Positions 24,895 through 33,442 of a stretch of 38,482 nt of DNA are shown here, in pieces; position 1 is the first letter of the stretch; the number at the start of each line of letters is the position of its first letter. The stretch comes from Oscillospiraceae bacterium. Lineage in GTDB: Bacteria; Bacillota; Clostridia; Oscillospirales; Acutalibacteraceae. The notes below the pieces were generated by a model. It did no database searches and had not been told where the DNA came from. It worked only from the letters and a program-made list of their open reading frames with translations. The position numbers and the translations under genes were made by a program. Location: positions 1-38,482 of the forward strand of contig SVPO01000006.1 in NCBI GenBank assembly GCA_015065795.1, read 5' to 3'.

Positions 24895-26010
24895 ATGAAG
24901 AACCAGGAAAGACACGGATCGTTTAACATTGATGATCTCATCAAAAGAATCGACAAAAAGCTGGAAGCTTTAGATGATGACATCGAGGAAGAAGAGCAGA
25001 CTGAATTTGAGCTGAGCTTTGAGCGCCGCATGGCGGAGAAGCAAAAGATCGAGGAACGCGTCAAGAAACACCTTTCGCCCAAGCAGTATGCTGAATGGAC
25101 CGAAAACAGAATGAAGCCGTGGGCTAAGATCGTGGAATCTATCCCGTTTGGTCAGTACAGAACCCCTTATATCACGCTTAAGGGGATCAGCGAAGAGTTT
25201 GACAGAAACATCATCGGCAGAGAAGCCGAAAAAGCTGAAATGCTTCGCAAGACGGCGTCATTCATAGTCAACGGTCGTTTTCGTAGGCCTCTGCTCTTTG
25301 TAGGTGCTCCCGGAGAAGGTAAGAGCTGTTTTGCCAAGTGCCTTGCATCTGCTCTGGGTTATCCTATCAGATACATAAACGTGCCATCGCTCAACAGCCC
25401 CATTGCCCTGTGCGGCAGTGAGAGACACTACGAGAACAGCCGCATCGGAGGTCTCCTGCAATCGGTGATCGAGGAGGAAGCCCTCAGCGTGGTTTTTGTG
25501 TTTGATGAGATCGATAAGGCAGTTACCGATTCTTCAGACGGATCTGTGGAAGCGGCCTTGCTTGCTCTTTTCGATCCGATGTGGAACGGGGCGTTTACTG
25601 ACAGATCAGTGGGGGTGGCGGTGGACTTCTCCCGCAGCATTTTTATCTGTACGGCTAATGATTTATCATCCATTTCGGAGCCTATGCGCGACAGAATGGA
25701 TATCATCAGGTTTGAGCCTTATACTTCCGAACAGGCACTTTCTATAGTGGAAAATATGACTATCCCCAGAGCTATCGAAAGCAGCGGAGTCCAGGGCAGG
25801 GTCAGATTTGCACCGGAGGTGGCAGGAGAAGTTATCAGACGCGTAGGAGAGGGCTCCATGCGTGATTATGAAAAAATGATCGAGCAGCTTGTGGATCATG
25901 CGATCTATATGCTTCTCAGCAAGGGAAGAAAGCGCTATACCGTGACGGTTGAAGATCTTGATAAGGTCTGGCCGAGCAAGAAAACCAATCCTCTCGGTTT
26001 CAGCGCGTGA
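24895..26010 (+). CDS. Lon-type AAA+ ATPase without a protease domain
   Basis: 371 residues. An N-terminal coiled, acidic region (about 10-70) precedes a AAA+ module resembling that of Lon: Walker A GAPGEGKS (137-144, K143), a Lon-like loop (CGSERHYENSRIGGLLQSV), Walker B FVFDEIDK (D204, E205), sensor 1 CTAND (N255), arginine finger in PMRDRMDII and sensor 2 GSMRDYEK. The serine-lysine protease domain of Lon is absent. It may remodel or load the substrate of the amidoligase encoded next. RBS GGGAGGAG precedes the ATG. It lies 27 bases upstream of the amidoligase in one operon. Confidence 0.85.
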   Translation: MKNQERHGSFNIDDLIKRIDKKLEALDDDIEEEEQTEFELSFERRMAEKQKIEERVKKHLSPKQYAEWTENRMKPWAKIVESIPFGQYRTPYITLKGISEEFDRNIIGREAEKAEMLRKTASFIVNGRFRRPLLFVGAPGEGKSCFAKCLASALGYPIRYINVPSLNSPIALCGSERHYENSRIGGLLQSVIEEEALSVVFVFDEIDKAVTDSSDGSVEAALLALFDPMWNGAFTDRSVGVAVDFSRSIFICTANDLSSISEPMRDRMDIIRFEPYTSEQALSIVENMTIPRAIESSGVQGRVRFAPEVAGEVIRRVGEGSMRDYEKMIEQLVDHAIYMLLSKGRKRYTVTVEDLDKVWPSKKTNPLGFSA

Positions 26011-26037
26011 TCCGCTTTAGCGGAGATGGGATGAACG

Positions 26038-27441
26038 ATGATTAATATTTCCGACTGCAGAACCAAAAGCTTTCCGGTGGAATGCAAGACCGGCGTCATC
26101 GCAGACAGCGCCACCGGACGGCGGCTGGTCTTTTTGGACGGTATGTATCTTATTCCGGAGGGCGGGGCCAGAGTCAACAAGAACACCATCAGGACCTACT
26201 ACACCTCTGTATGGTCGGTCAGTGATTCGATGCTTCGGTATACGGTATTTCGTGCTTCCGCCGTCAACAAGCACGGTCTGGTATGGTGTGAGGAGTTCTC
26301 TGCGTCCTTTGTTCCGGAAAGCACGCAGATCAAGCAGCGAGGAAGCAGAACTTTGACCTACTGGCTCATTGACAAGGGAAGTCTGCTGCTCACACCGGAT
26401 ATCCTTGAAGTGCCGGGTGACCCTGTTACGCCCGCGTTTTGCGTTGAGCGGTTATGGAATCGGCCGGAGTATGCTCCGAATTTCACCGACATGGACATGA
26501 CAAGCTTTGCGGCTAAATGGATTAACGGAGACATCGAGGAATATTTCGACCCGGCATACCGGCTCAAGCAGCAGCGCTTCGGACTGGAGATCGAATTTAC
26601 CGGCATGAGCCGCTGCAGAGCAGCTGAAATCATTGCGCGGTACTTCGATACCTCGGTGCGGCACGTCGGCGGCGGTTATGACACGTACGCCGTGCTTGAT
26701 AAAAGTGGACGAACCTGGCGCGTAATGAGCGATGGCAGCGTTCACGCTTTCACCAGACGACGTGAACCGACCAGCGACAGCAGCTATCGCTGCGAGCTGG
26801 TAACTCCGGTGTGCGAATACAGGGACATAACGGAGATTCAGAAAATCGTGCGCAAGCTGAGACATGCCGGAATGTATGTCAATCAGAGTTGCGGCATCCA
26901 TGTGCATGTGGACGCAGAAGGGCATACCGCAAAATCTCTTAAGAACCTTGCTAACATCATGGCAAGCAAGGAGGATCTCATCTTCAAGGCACTTGCGATC
27001 CATCCCACCCGTGAGCACTGGTGTCAGAAGATCGACCGCAGATTTCTCACCAAGATGCAGGACATGAATGACGACAGCGAACTTGACGATGTCAAGTTCA
27101 TCTGGTATGACGGAGATGATTTCAGCTGCTTCCACTATGACTCAACCAGATACCATATGCTCAACCTGCACAGTCTGTGGCAGGGCAAGGGTATCGAATT
27201 CCGCATGTTCAACAGCGTAACTCACGCCGGAAAGATCAAGGCGTACATACAGCTTTGTCTTGCAATAAGCAATCAGGCGAAGGAACAGACTTGGGTTTCC
27301 TTCCGAAAGAGAAAGACTTCATACGAAAAAAGGCAGTTTCGCACCTGGTTGGTTCAGATGGGACTGATTGGCGATGAATTCGCCACAGCTCGTCTGCATC
27401 TGCTGGCGAATCTCAGCGACGAAAGGACGAATGCAGCATGA
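26038..27441 (+). CDS. Amidoligase of the glutamine-synthetase fold (PF12224-like)
   Basis: 467 residues. Residues 1-170 are an additional N-terminal domain with no recognised family. The amidoligase domain starts at FGLEIEFTG (181-189) and has the family motifs in order: RVMSDGSV (228-235), CELVTPV (252-258), CGIHVHVD (285-292), YHMLNLH (372-378) and IEFRMFN (386-392). The acidic and His residues are the expected ATP/metal ligands. Such enzymes are predicted to join an amino group to a carboxylate using ATP, producing peptides or isopeptide-modified proteins; the substrate is unknown. The TGA overlaps the following cyclotransferase ATG by 4 bases. Confidence 0.88.
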   Translation: MINISDCRTKSFPVECKTGVIADSATGRRLVFLDGMYLIPEGGARVNKNTIRTYYTSVWSVSDSMLRYTVFRASAVNKHGLVWCEEFSASFVPESTQIKQRGSRTLTYWLIDKGSLLLTPDILEVPGDPVTPAFCVERLWNRPEYAPNFTDMDMTSFAAKWINGDIEEYFDPAYRLKQQRFGLEIEFTGMSRCRAAEIIARYFDTSVRHVGGGYDTYAVLDKSGRTWRVMSDGSVHAFTRRREPTSDSSYRCELVTPVCEYRDITEIQKIVRKLRHAGMYVNQSCGIHVHVDAEGHTAKSLKNLANIMASKEDLIFKALAIHPTREHWCQKIDRRFLTKMQDMNDDSELDDVKFIWYDGDDFSCFHYDSTRYHMLNLHSLWQGKGIEFRMFNSVTHAGKIKAYIQLCLAISNQAKEQTWVSFRKRKTSYEKRQFRTWLVQMGLIGDEFATARLHLLANLSDERTNAA

Positions 27442-27848
27442 AAACACAGTATTACCTTGCTTACGGATCCAACCTCAACAAGTCCCAGATGGCTTGCCGC
27501 TGTCCCACCGCATTTGCGGTGGGCAGCGGGGTTCTTGATGGGTGGCAGCTCGTGTTCAACCGAGTGGCTACCATCATCCCTTGTGCCGGTGCCAGCGTGC
27601 CTGTGGGGGTGTGGAAGATAGACGAAGCCTGTGAGGAGGCGCTTGACCGCTATGAGGGTTTCCCACATTTCTACCGTAAGGAATATGTTGACCTCCGGTT
27701 CAATGGCGAGATCGTCACCGCTATGGTATACATAATGAATGGCGGGGAGCGATGTGCTCCTTCAGATTATTATCTCAACACGATCCGTGAGGGATACGGA
27801 GATTTCTGCTTTGACGAAGGATATCTTCTTGATGCTCTGTCACAGTAG
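27438..27848 (+). CDS. AIG2/gamma-glutamylcyclotransferase-like protein
   Basis: 136 residues with the family signature YLAYGSNLN (YGSN at 9-12), VGVWKI, and the catalytic Glu73 in DRYEGFP. This fold releases pyroglutamate from gamma-glutamyl amides. Coupling to an amidoligase suggests that it cleaves, edits or recycles the gamma-glutamyl bond made by that enzyme. This pairing is known from comparative genomics of amidoligases; the actual reaction is inference. Confidence 0.9.
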   Translation: MKTQYYLAYGSNLNKSQMACRCPTAFAVGSGVLDGWQLVFNRVATIIPCAGASVPVGVWKIDEACEEALDRYEGFPHFYRKEYVDLRFNGEIVTAMVYIMNGGERCAPSDYYLNTIREGYGDFCFDEGYLLDALSQ

Positions 27849-27962
27849 CATCAGGAACAACGTACTAATATAGCGAATATTCAGAGAAAGGTCAACCCAT
27901 ATATTTAAAACACACACTTGAGGACATAGAAGATTCCGCGTTTTTTTCTACAATAGTGTCGG

Positions 27963-28002
27963 AACGATAATCGTTGACAGAACATAGAAATTATGGTAAT
28001 CT
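27963..28002 (+). promoter_or_regulatory. Promoter with overlapping palindromic operator
   Basis: TTGACA (27974-27979), 17-base spacer, TGG-TAATCT as an extended -10 (27994-28002). The palindrome AACGAT-A-ATCGTT (27963-27975) overlaps the -35 box, a position expected for repressor binding. It would drive the gene at 28244 with a leader of about 235 bases. Confidence 0.5.
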
Positions 28003-28040
28003 GTTTTTAACGTACACGTCCGTTATTACGGAATCTTCAC

Positions 28041-28071
28041 GATATTTGCAGGACTACGTCCTGCAAATATC
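28041..28071. repeat. Perfect 14-bp hairpin in the leader
   Basis: GATATTTGCAGGAC (28041-28054) and GTCCTGCAAATATC (28058-28071) are exact complements around a 3-base loop TAC. AT-rich bases follow but no U-tract. It may be a leader structure, a transcript stabiliser or a small mobile palindrome. Confidence 0.85.
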
Positions 28072-28243
28072 AAACCTGTCAGGCAAGGAGGTGAAGCGCT
28101 CAGGTGTGTACTTAACTTGGAAGCCTGCACGGCCCCTGTGCAGCTATGCATCATGCATATTTATTAAGAGGATATGTTTATAGTTGGAATTTGACAGAAT
28201 AAACCACACGTCTGATCTTTACGAAAGGAGGTGGGTTTCAATA

Positions 28244-29473
28244 ATGAAGCCTACATCTTACGGAAATGATCAGCGCGATCGGCATAATTCTCAGCACCAT
28301 TCTGATCTCAACACCGTGATGGACTCGGTCGTGTACAAAGGATCCCCAGTCTTCTTTTTTATTTCCCCTGTTTTTATAGCAGTACTCGTTATCTGCGAGT
28401 GGTTCAATTCCGCACTCGCCGCCTGCGACAGTGCAGCCGGCATCCTGTTCGAGCAGTATTTCCTCCGCCAGATCGAAAGTTTTGTAAAAAGCTACAAGAA
28501 AACGGCGGATGAATACAAGAGATACCACCGTTTTGAGGCATCCGAACTGGTTGGCTTCATTATGGAGTATGTTCTTCCTGATATCAGAAGAATTGCCCGG
28601 AACACTTTCTTCAAGGTGCTTAGTTGGTATAGCATTGACAATGTCGGTGATATACCGAAAAGAGCTGCCGGATATTGCTTCGATGTCATTGAGTTTATCA
28701 CAGGGTCGCTTGACGGCATTCCTGATGATATTGTAGGAGAAAGCCGCTGGTGGTACGAATTCTACAAACATCCAGGAGTGAAAGGACTCAACGCTGTCAA
28801 AGCTTTCTCCAGAGCCTCTGGTGCAGCTGCCGTAGATGTCAGCAATTATCTTTCCGATACCGTTCCCAGACTCATTGTTGCGTTCTCCAAAGAGCGTTTT
28901 GGCAGAAATATCGGTGTAACTGCTGTTCTCAAGAACATCGAGAATACTGCTGTAGGAGAACCTCTCTCCGATGAGCGCAGAACTAATGTTGAAAGACGTC
29001 TTCTCGACCTCATCACCAAAGATGAGGAAGACAACGAGAACGGCAACGCTATTATCGCAGCATTTCTGGAGCGCAAGAAGTTCTGCCGATTCAGAGCCAC
29101 CCTCAGCATGGCCTGCCGTACATACACCTCCGACGTATGCGGCCTGAACAAGGATACTATGCTTGACAACCTATGCCGACATCAGAAAATTGAAGGCTTC
29201 CTCAAACTGCTCGAGGAGAGCGGAATGACGGTGGCTCAGATGTTTGACTACGCAATTGCCGGTGCCGAGAAGTATTTTGGTCTGTATGTCCATGAGAAAC
29301 TCCGCAGCCAGACTATGGCAGCTCTGAAGGAATGTGCCGAAGATAAAGCCGTGGACGTGCTCCGCGCTGCAGCCGGCAGCGCGGACAGCAAGGTGCTATG
29401 CGAGTATATCCAGCACAGCAACAGCAAGGTCAACCTTGAAATTAACCGCAAGATCCCCGGTACCACTCACTGA
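28244..29473 (+). CDS. Membrane-anchored protein of unknown function
   Basis: 409 residues; no family recognised. A polar N-terminus rich in Gln, His and Asp is followed by one strong hydrophobic segment (about 34-54) and a long, mostly helical soluble part, with LGVI-type and Arg/Lys/Glu-rich helices and no obvious catalytic motif. The start was placed at 28244 because AAAGGAGGTGGG lies just before it; the frame is open from 28184. It follows the amidoligase operon on the same strand but has its own predicted promoter, so a functional link is only possible. Confidence 0.7.
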   Translation: MKPTSYGNDQRDRHNSQHHSDLNTVMDSVVYKGSPVFFFISPVFIAVLVICEWFNSALAACDSAAGILFEQYFLRQIESFVKSYKKTADEYKRYHRFEASELVGFIMEYVLPDIRRIARNTFFKVLSWYSIDNVGDIPKRAAGYCFDVIEFITGSLDGIPDDIVGESRWWYEFYKHPGVKGLNAVKAFSRASGAAAVDVSNYLSDTVPRLIVAFSKERFGRNIGVTAVLKNIENTAVGEPLSDERRTNVERRLLDLITKDEEDNENGNAIIAAFLERKKFCRFRATLSMACRTYTSDVCGLNKDTMLDNLCRHQKIEGFLKLLEESGMTVAQMFDYAIAGAEKYFGLYVHEKLRSQTMAALKECAEDKAVDVLRAAAGSADSKVLCEYIQHSNSKVNLEINRKIPGTTH

Positions 29474-29686
29474 TGCGGAAAAAAGAAGACTATTCCGGAG
29501 CGGATGCTCCACCCACGTTACCATTGTTGAGATCAACCACAGAAATGCCACAATCCGCGCTATACATTTCCCACAACAGAATAAACGGCAGTTTTGCATC
29601 GGGGCGCTGCTCCGGCAGCCCCCTGCAAAGCTACGTGAGCGGTATGATGTATAGTGCTGTTCATATATCAGAGAAAGGAGACCACA

Positions 29687-30109
29687 ATGTTACAAAAGAG
29701 TTATTGGTTGCAAACCGAAAAAAGCATAAGCGATTTGTCAGAGGATTATATGCTAGTCGTTTCGATTGCGTCTCGTCTTCAAGATCTGTGGTATAATTCC
29801 ATATTGCCGATAAAACTTAATTCCCGTTTCAGACCATCATTCTTTAGAAGAAAATATTATTATGATTGTTTTGAAAATGGATACTTAAAAAGTTTTGTAT
29901 CAGCGAACAGGATATTACATCGGATAGCATTGTTTTTTGAAAAAAAGAGAAGCGAAAGATTGTTGACGGCATTATATGAAAGTTTTGGAAAATCCGAAAG
30001 CATTATTTGTAACACTTGTGATTTCCGAACAAAGTATGTTTCAATGTCTGCGAATACCAGAATGAGTCAAAAACCAAAGATTCGAGGTTTAGGTCTACTA
30101 TTCAGTTGA
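29687..30109 (+). CDS. Hypothetical protein
   Basis: 140 residues, AT-rich and unlike the upstream genes in codon use. RBS AAAGGAG lies 9 bases before the ATG. It is basic and aromatic (RRKYYYDCF, FFEKKRSERLL) with a C-x2-C (CNTC) near the C-terminus and no signal or membrane segment. No family recognised; it could be a remnant of a longer gene. Confidence 0.45.
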   Translation: MLQKSYWLQTEKSISDLSEDYMLVVSIASRLQDLWYNSILPIKLNSRFRPSFFRRKYYYDCFENGYLKSFVSANRILHRIALFFEKKRSERLLTALYESFGKSESIICNTCDFRTKYVSMSANTRMSQKPKIRGLGLLFS

Positions 30110-30595
30110 AGTAAAGCATTATTTGTGGTAAGTAGACGATTATAACCAGGCGACAATAGTATATCATTAAGGAATTATTGAAACATGTTTGATGAAACCA
30201 CAGGAAACACATCCGGAAATTATCTGATTGTAAAGTTAACGAGTTGTTTTCTGCGATTAACGCAATATACAGCATTACTACGGAGCGTTTCGCAGATGTC
30301 AGATAATATTTCTGCCTAACACCTGCAAATCGAGAGCGCACCTGCATCGCAAATATAGATTTACGCAGAGCGCTTGAGTTGTCCGGATTTACTTGGTGTA
30401 AAAGATTTATGTATGAAGCATGGTTTAGGCAGCTGCCGGTAACAGCCCTAATACAGGAGGATGAAAAATGAAAGGGGGAGCACAGGATTCTTGTCGATTA
30501 TCCGAGGCAAGGTGAATCAATAATCGCAATAGCTTAAGTTTAAACGGATAGATCAGATGAATTTTGTGTTCCCCTAAACAGAGAGTGATTTGACG
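30110..30595 (+). other. Gene-poor AT-rich region with one possible mini-ORF
   Basis: 486 bases. The only translational signal of note is AGGAGG at 30455-30460 followed after 7 bases by ATG 30468 opening 15 codons (MKGGAQDSCRLSEAR, stop 30513-30515). This could be a leader peptide of the following small gene or chance. A 45-codon frame at 30185 has no convincing support. Confidence 0.3.
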
Positions 30596-30802
30596 ATGAA
30601 AAGCACAAGAAACAGAATATCGGCGATGGATGATCAAACGCTTCTCTACGCGGCTATCTATATGGACCCGGAGATGGCAGAGTTGGCGCATATTATTCTG
30701 CCGCGCGTAGAAAAAAAAGACTTTTCGGATGCACTCTATTACGCGGCAATGGGTATGAAAAAAGAATTGCTGGAGTTGGATCATCATCGTACGATACAAT
30801 AA
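30596..30802 (+). CDS. Small hypothetical protein
   Basis: 68 residues, soluble, probably helical (LLYAAIYMDPEMAELAHIILPRVEKK, with Asp/Glu and Met). No family recognised. The ATG at 30596 was chosen; TTG 30590 is an alternative. The RBS is weak. A strong terminator follows at once, which supports a real transcript. Confidence 0.5.
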   Translation: MKSTRNRISAMDDQTLLYAAIYMDPEMAELAHIILPRVEKKDFSDALYYAAMGMKKELLELDHHRTIQ

Positions 30803-30817
30803 TATAGCCACAAAAAG

Positions 30818-30859
30818 CAGCCGGCATGGAGAACTGTTATCTTCATGCCGGCTGTTTTT
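30818..30859 (+). terminator. Terminator after the 68-residue gene
   Basis: Perfect 11-bp stem CAGCCGGCATG (30818-30828) / CATGCCGGCTG (30844-30854) with TTTTT directly after. Confidence 0.88.
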
Positions 30860-31256
30860 GCATCAGATCTCTATGCAACAGCGATTGTTGGCATTGCATG
30901 AACAGATAAGGTACAATAATAAATTGCGCAGATACGAAAATACAATATATCCTGAAATGTTCCATGGTATTGCACTTACAATATGGATAAATGATATGCA
31001 CAAATGAAAAATAGATTTGAAATACGTTTTGCTAAACTTGCATTCCATGCGAAAACTAACGATTTCACAATAAATAAGTCTTACTTAGATACTATGTATG
31101 ACGTAATCTTCCTGTGAATCAATAAATATTATCGTTATTAACCGCGTAAATAAGTCTCAACTTATCGGACATCAATTGACCCGAAATGCACTTATACACA
31201 TAATTCAATTGATGTTATGTTTGAGTTGTAGGATTGGGTGCAGGATGCAAATATTA
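30860..31256. other. Gene-free AT-rich stretch with an 11-bp inverted repeat
   Basis: No supported gene on either strand. An exact inverted repeat ACATCAATTGA (31169-31179) / TCAATTGATGT (31205-31215) is the only structure noted, together with a short direct repeat TAAATAAGTCT near 31073 and 31147. Confidence 0.5.
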
Positions 31257-31309
31257 AACCGCTCTGTTATGTTGCTGGCCTTTAATGCTGGCAACATAAC
31301 AGAGCGGTT
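31257..31309 (-). terminator. Terminator of the minus-strand frameshifted gene
   Basis: Perfect 19-bp stem AACCGCTCTGTTATGTTGC (31257-31275) / complement (31291-31309), extendable by four pairs including two wobbles. On the minus strand TTTAATATTT follows, 13 bases beyond the stop of the gene at 31323. Confidence 0.8.
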
Positions 31310-31322
31310 CAATAAACAAAGT

Positions 31323-32044
31323 TCACTGACTGTTCTGAACTCTGCAGTCGATAAGTACTATATCGTAGTTTTCTATTGCAGATGTCAGAAAGGAATCCGG
31401 ATCAAATACAAAAGCATTGGAACAGTTCTCAAAGTTGCAGATATATTTTAGCATGGAGTAAAGCCTAAATGCTTCCGCGCGGTACAGATTGCCCTGCAGC
31501 CAGAGACGATATCCGCCGAACGCTGACCCGAAAATTACACTGTAGTCAGACTCTTCTGTTGTAAACATGTTGGAGGAGGCAGCGGCGGCTTCAAGATATG
31601 TGCTTTCCTCTGCGTACAGCAAAAAGCTTTCTCGTGAACGGTCTATCTGTTCGAGATAAGCGTTTTTGCTTTCGGGATCCATGGTGGGATTTACGACGCT
31701 TCTCAGCAGCGAATAACCGTGCTCTACCTCTGCTAGCCACGCATCAGCTCTGGCGGCGTTATAGAGCTTCATGTGCATATTTGAGGAAGTGGAGTCGTCT
31801 AGCGAATAAGTGTAAAAAATATGTCTATTGGGTTTGGCTCTTCTTCCGGCCATGAGGAGTCATGTGCTGCTTCTTCCACTGTGTCGGTATGTGCTGGCGT
31901 TTCCGGGATGGGTGTCGTACTGCGGGGATAAAACACTGACAGCGCGATGACCGAGATTAGTAGCGCCAGCACAACCGCACACTGAAAGAGTTTCAAACAA
32001 TTATTGTTGACTTTCTTATTTGAAAAAATTTTTATAGATATCAT
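31323..32044 (-). pseudogene. Membrane-anchored LprI/DUF1311-like protein, frameshifted
   Basis: Two frames form one protein. The first (start 32044, good RBS GGAGAAAGG) gives a membrane segment (about residues 20-42) and a Pro/Glu/Asp linker up to PNPIDIFFT, then meets a stop. The second frame, entered at the A6 tract on the plus strand (31814-31819, T6 in the gene), continues with YSLDDSTSSNMHMKLYNAARADAWLAEVEHGYSLL and a domain with LEQIDRSRESFLLYAEESTYLEA, YSVIFGSAFGGYRLWLQGNLYRAEAFRLY, resembling the LprI/DUF1311 type. A one-base slip in the homopolymer explains it. It could be a true pseudogene, a sequencing error or a phase-variable gene. Confidence 0.7.
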
Positions 32045-32180
32045 TCCTTTCTCCTTCCCGAGATTATCGGGTGATTCGTATACATTATATTACAAAATAC
32101 GAAACAGATAAGCTGTTTGGGCTAAACCGGCACAAAATAAGTGATAAACATAGGATCGTAGAGTTCGTTTGCGACTGTGG

Positions 32181-32186
32181 TATAAT
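32181..32186 (+). promoter_or_regulatory. Extended -10 promoter before the MBL-fold fragment
   Basis: TGG-TATAAT (32178-32186) without a clear -35 box, about 50 bases before the GTG at 32239. Confidence 0.4.
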
Positions 32187-32238
32187 CATGACACTACTGA
32201 GTATTATTTCGTTATGCAGAAAAGGAAGTGACGGAGCT

Positions 32239-32376
32239 GTGAAACGTGAGCCTGTGGCGGTGATCGAGATTGCGCCAAATGTGTATCATACCTATGATGT
32301 GGGCTGGGTGTTTTGCACCTTTGTTGTCGGTAGAGAAAGGACGATGATTATTGACACGGATATTCCGTCGATGTAA
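32239..32376 (+). pseudogene. Truncated metallo-beta-lactamase-fold N-terminal fragment
   Basis: A 45-codon reading frame beginning GTG after AAAGGAAG. VAVIEIAPNVYHTYDVGWVFCTFVVG followed by RTMIIDTDI matches the first strands of MBL-fold hydrolases (the ...vvG..r.lIIDTG pattern). The HxHxDH metal motif and the rest are missing; the frame stops at 32376 and no continuation is seen in other frames. Confidence 0.4.
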
Positions 32377-32940
32377 AAGGTTGTTGCTCAACAGCACAGA
32401 TTGACCTTATGAGATAAAAATGCATACGCGCACATAGGTTATTTTGAGCGCAATAATGGTCTGCCATACTGTGCGTTGCTACTACATAAGAGATAGCTAT
32501 CAGTATATTGAGAAAAAAGACAGGAACTGTCTTGTATGCACACGGACGGCTCGAAGATATTACCTGGATTATGAGATACATGGATGTATATGTGTAGGGT
32601 ATGTATTTGACAGTATAGGCATTACCAAAAGGAAGTTATGTTGCCGGAATATTCTCTTGATACCATGTCTACATATGATGAACACAGGTGAATTCTCGTT
32701 TGCAGAATAATTATTTGGCAAAGAAATTCTGTAGTGTTATGTTCAGTGACATTGACGACTTGAAGTGTGGTAAAAAAGAATCCAGATAGATTACTGCAGA
32801 GAATGTTGGTCTAGATTTAATTATACAATCGGAGGATCAACTAGAGATTGAGTATTAGTACATAAACTCCGAATAGATTAATAATCAATGTGGGTGTTAT
32901 GCAATTAAGATGACGTTGGTGTGTGTTTTACGTAATCAAA
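32377..32940. other. Gene-free AT-rich stretch
   Basis: About 560 bases with no supported gene, RNA or repeat. An 88-codon frame (32444-32710) has no RBS and no protein-like pattern. Confidence 0.5.
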
Positions 32941-32970
32941 TTGACTCATTGAATAATCTCATAGTATAAT
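32941..32970 (+). promoter_or_regulatory. Strong sigma-70 promoter upstream of the RiPP locus
   Basis: TTGACT (32941-32946), 18-base spacer, TATAAT (32965-32970), almost consensus. It could start a transcript covering the small reading frame at 33029 and the RiPP genes. Confidence 0.65.
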
Positions 32971-33028
32971 AAAAGACAAAGTGTAACAGAAAATAGTACA
33001 ACTATGAACGTGAAAGAGGTGAACCAAT

Positions 33029-33190
33029 ATCTCATACAGTAGAAACGATCTTGAAGAGAAGAGGGCATACTATGGTCTAAAAAAGGGAAAACAGGGGGAT
33101 TTTGTAAGAGTTGATATTGCTATTATGTTAATCCTTGCAATAATTCTGATATATATTGTTATGGTTATCCTTATGATGCGAGAAGGATAA
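33029..33190 (+). CDS. Possible small membrane peptide without canonical start
   Basis: An open frame of 53 codons ending TAA 33188-33190. It reads a charged half (SRNDLEEKRAYYGLKKGKQG) followed by a strongly hydrophobic helix (AIMLILAIILIYIVMVILMM) and REG. GAGGTGA lies 6 bases before an ATC codon at 33029, where a start would be expected; the only in-frame ATG in range (33125) keeps just the helix. It may be a decayed gene, a start lost by mutation, or a rare ATC start. Strong promoter upstream at 32941. Confidence 0.35.
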   Translation: MSYSRNDLEEKRAYYGLKKGKQGDFVRVDIAIMLILAIILIYIVMVILMMREG

Positions 33191-33364
33191 GATTATATTT
33201 GCGGGAATTAGATCTACAGAGAGATTATGCTCTGTTTGATTTATTGTTTTAAGATATATTTGATGATGTTTTTAGCGTTATGAAAAGCAAAATATGATAT
33301 GTATATAGAAACAACGGTTAATCAGGAAACATGTAGAGCAAGTGTGTGATTCTGGGGTTATTTA

Positions 33365-33393
33365 TTTACAATCGCTGAAAAATATGTTATCAT
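33365..33393 (+). promoter_or_regulatory. Promoter directly before the RiPP genes
   Basis: TTTACA (33365-33370), 17-base spacer, TATCAT (33388-33393), about 40 bases before the RRE gene RBS. Confidence 0.5.
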
Positions 33394-33442
33394 ATGCTTG
33401 AAAAAAGCAAATTGTGTGCGACATTTTGGCGAGGGGATGAAC

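Larger units (their letters stand above)
27849..28243 (+). other. Intergenic region with promoter, palindrome and hairpin leader
   Basis: 395 bases between the cyclotransferase gene and the membrane protein gene. It contains an operator-like palindrome, a TTGACA promoter, a perfect 14-bp hairpin and a near-perfect unused Shine-Dalgarno (AAGGAGGTGA, 28085-28094). The latter could serve a 25-codon reading frame from GTG 28106 to TAG 28183, with a composition not clearly protein-like. Confidence 0.5.

Noticed and set aside
27974-28183. 69-codon frame before the unknown membrane protein
   Set aside because: It starts inside the predicted -35 box and spans the perfect hairpin; composition is not protein-like. 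Only the last 25 codons could be a leader peptide.
29473-29796. 107-codon frame downstream of the membrane protein gene
   Set aside because: No RBS, no family pattern, and it overlaps the better supported frame at 29687.
32444-32710. 88-codon frame in the gene-free stretch
   Set aside because: No RBS and no protein-like pattern; AT-rich chance frame.
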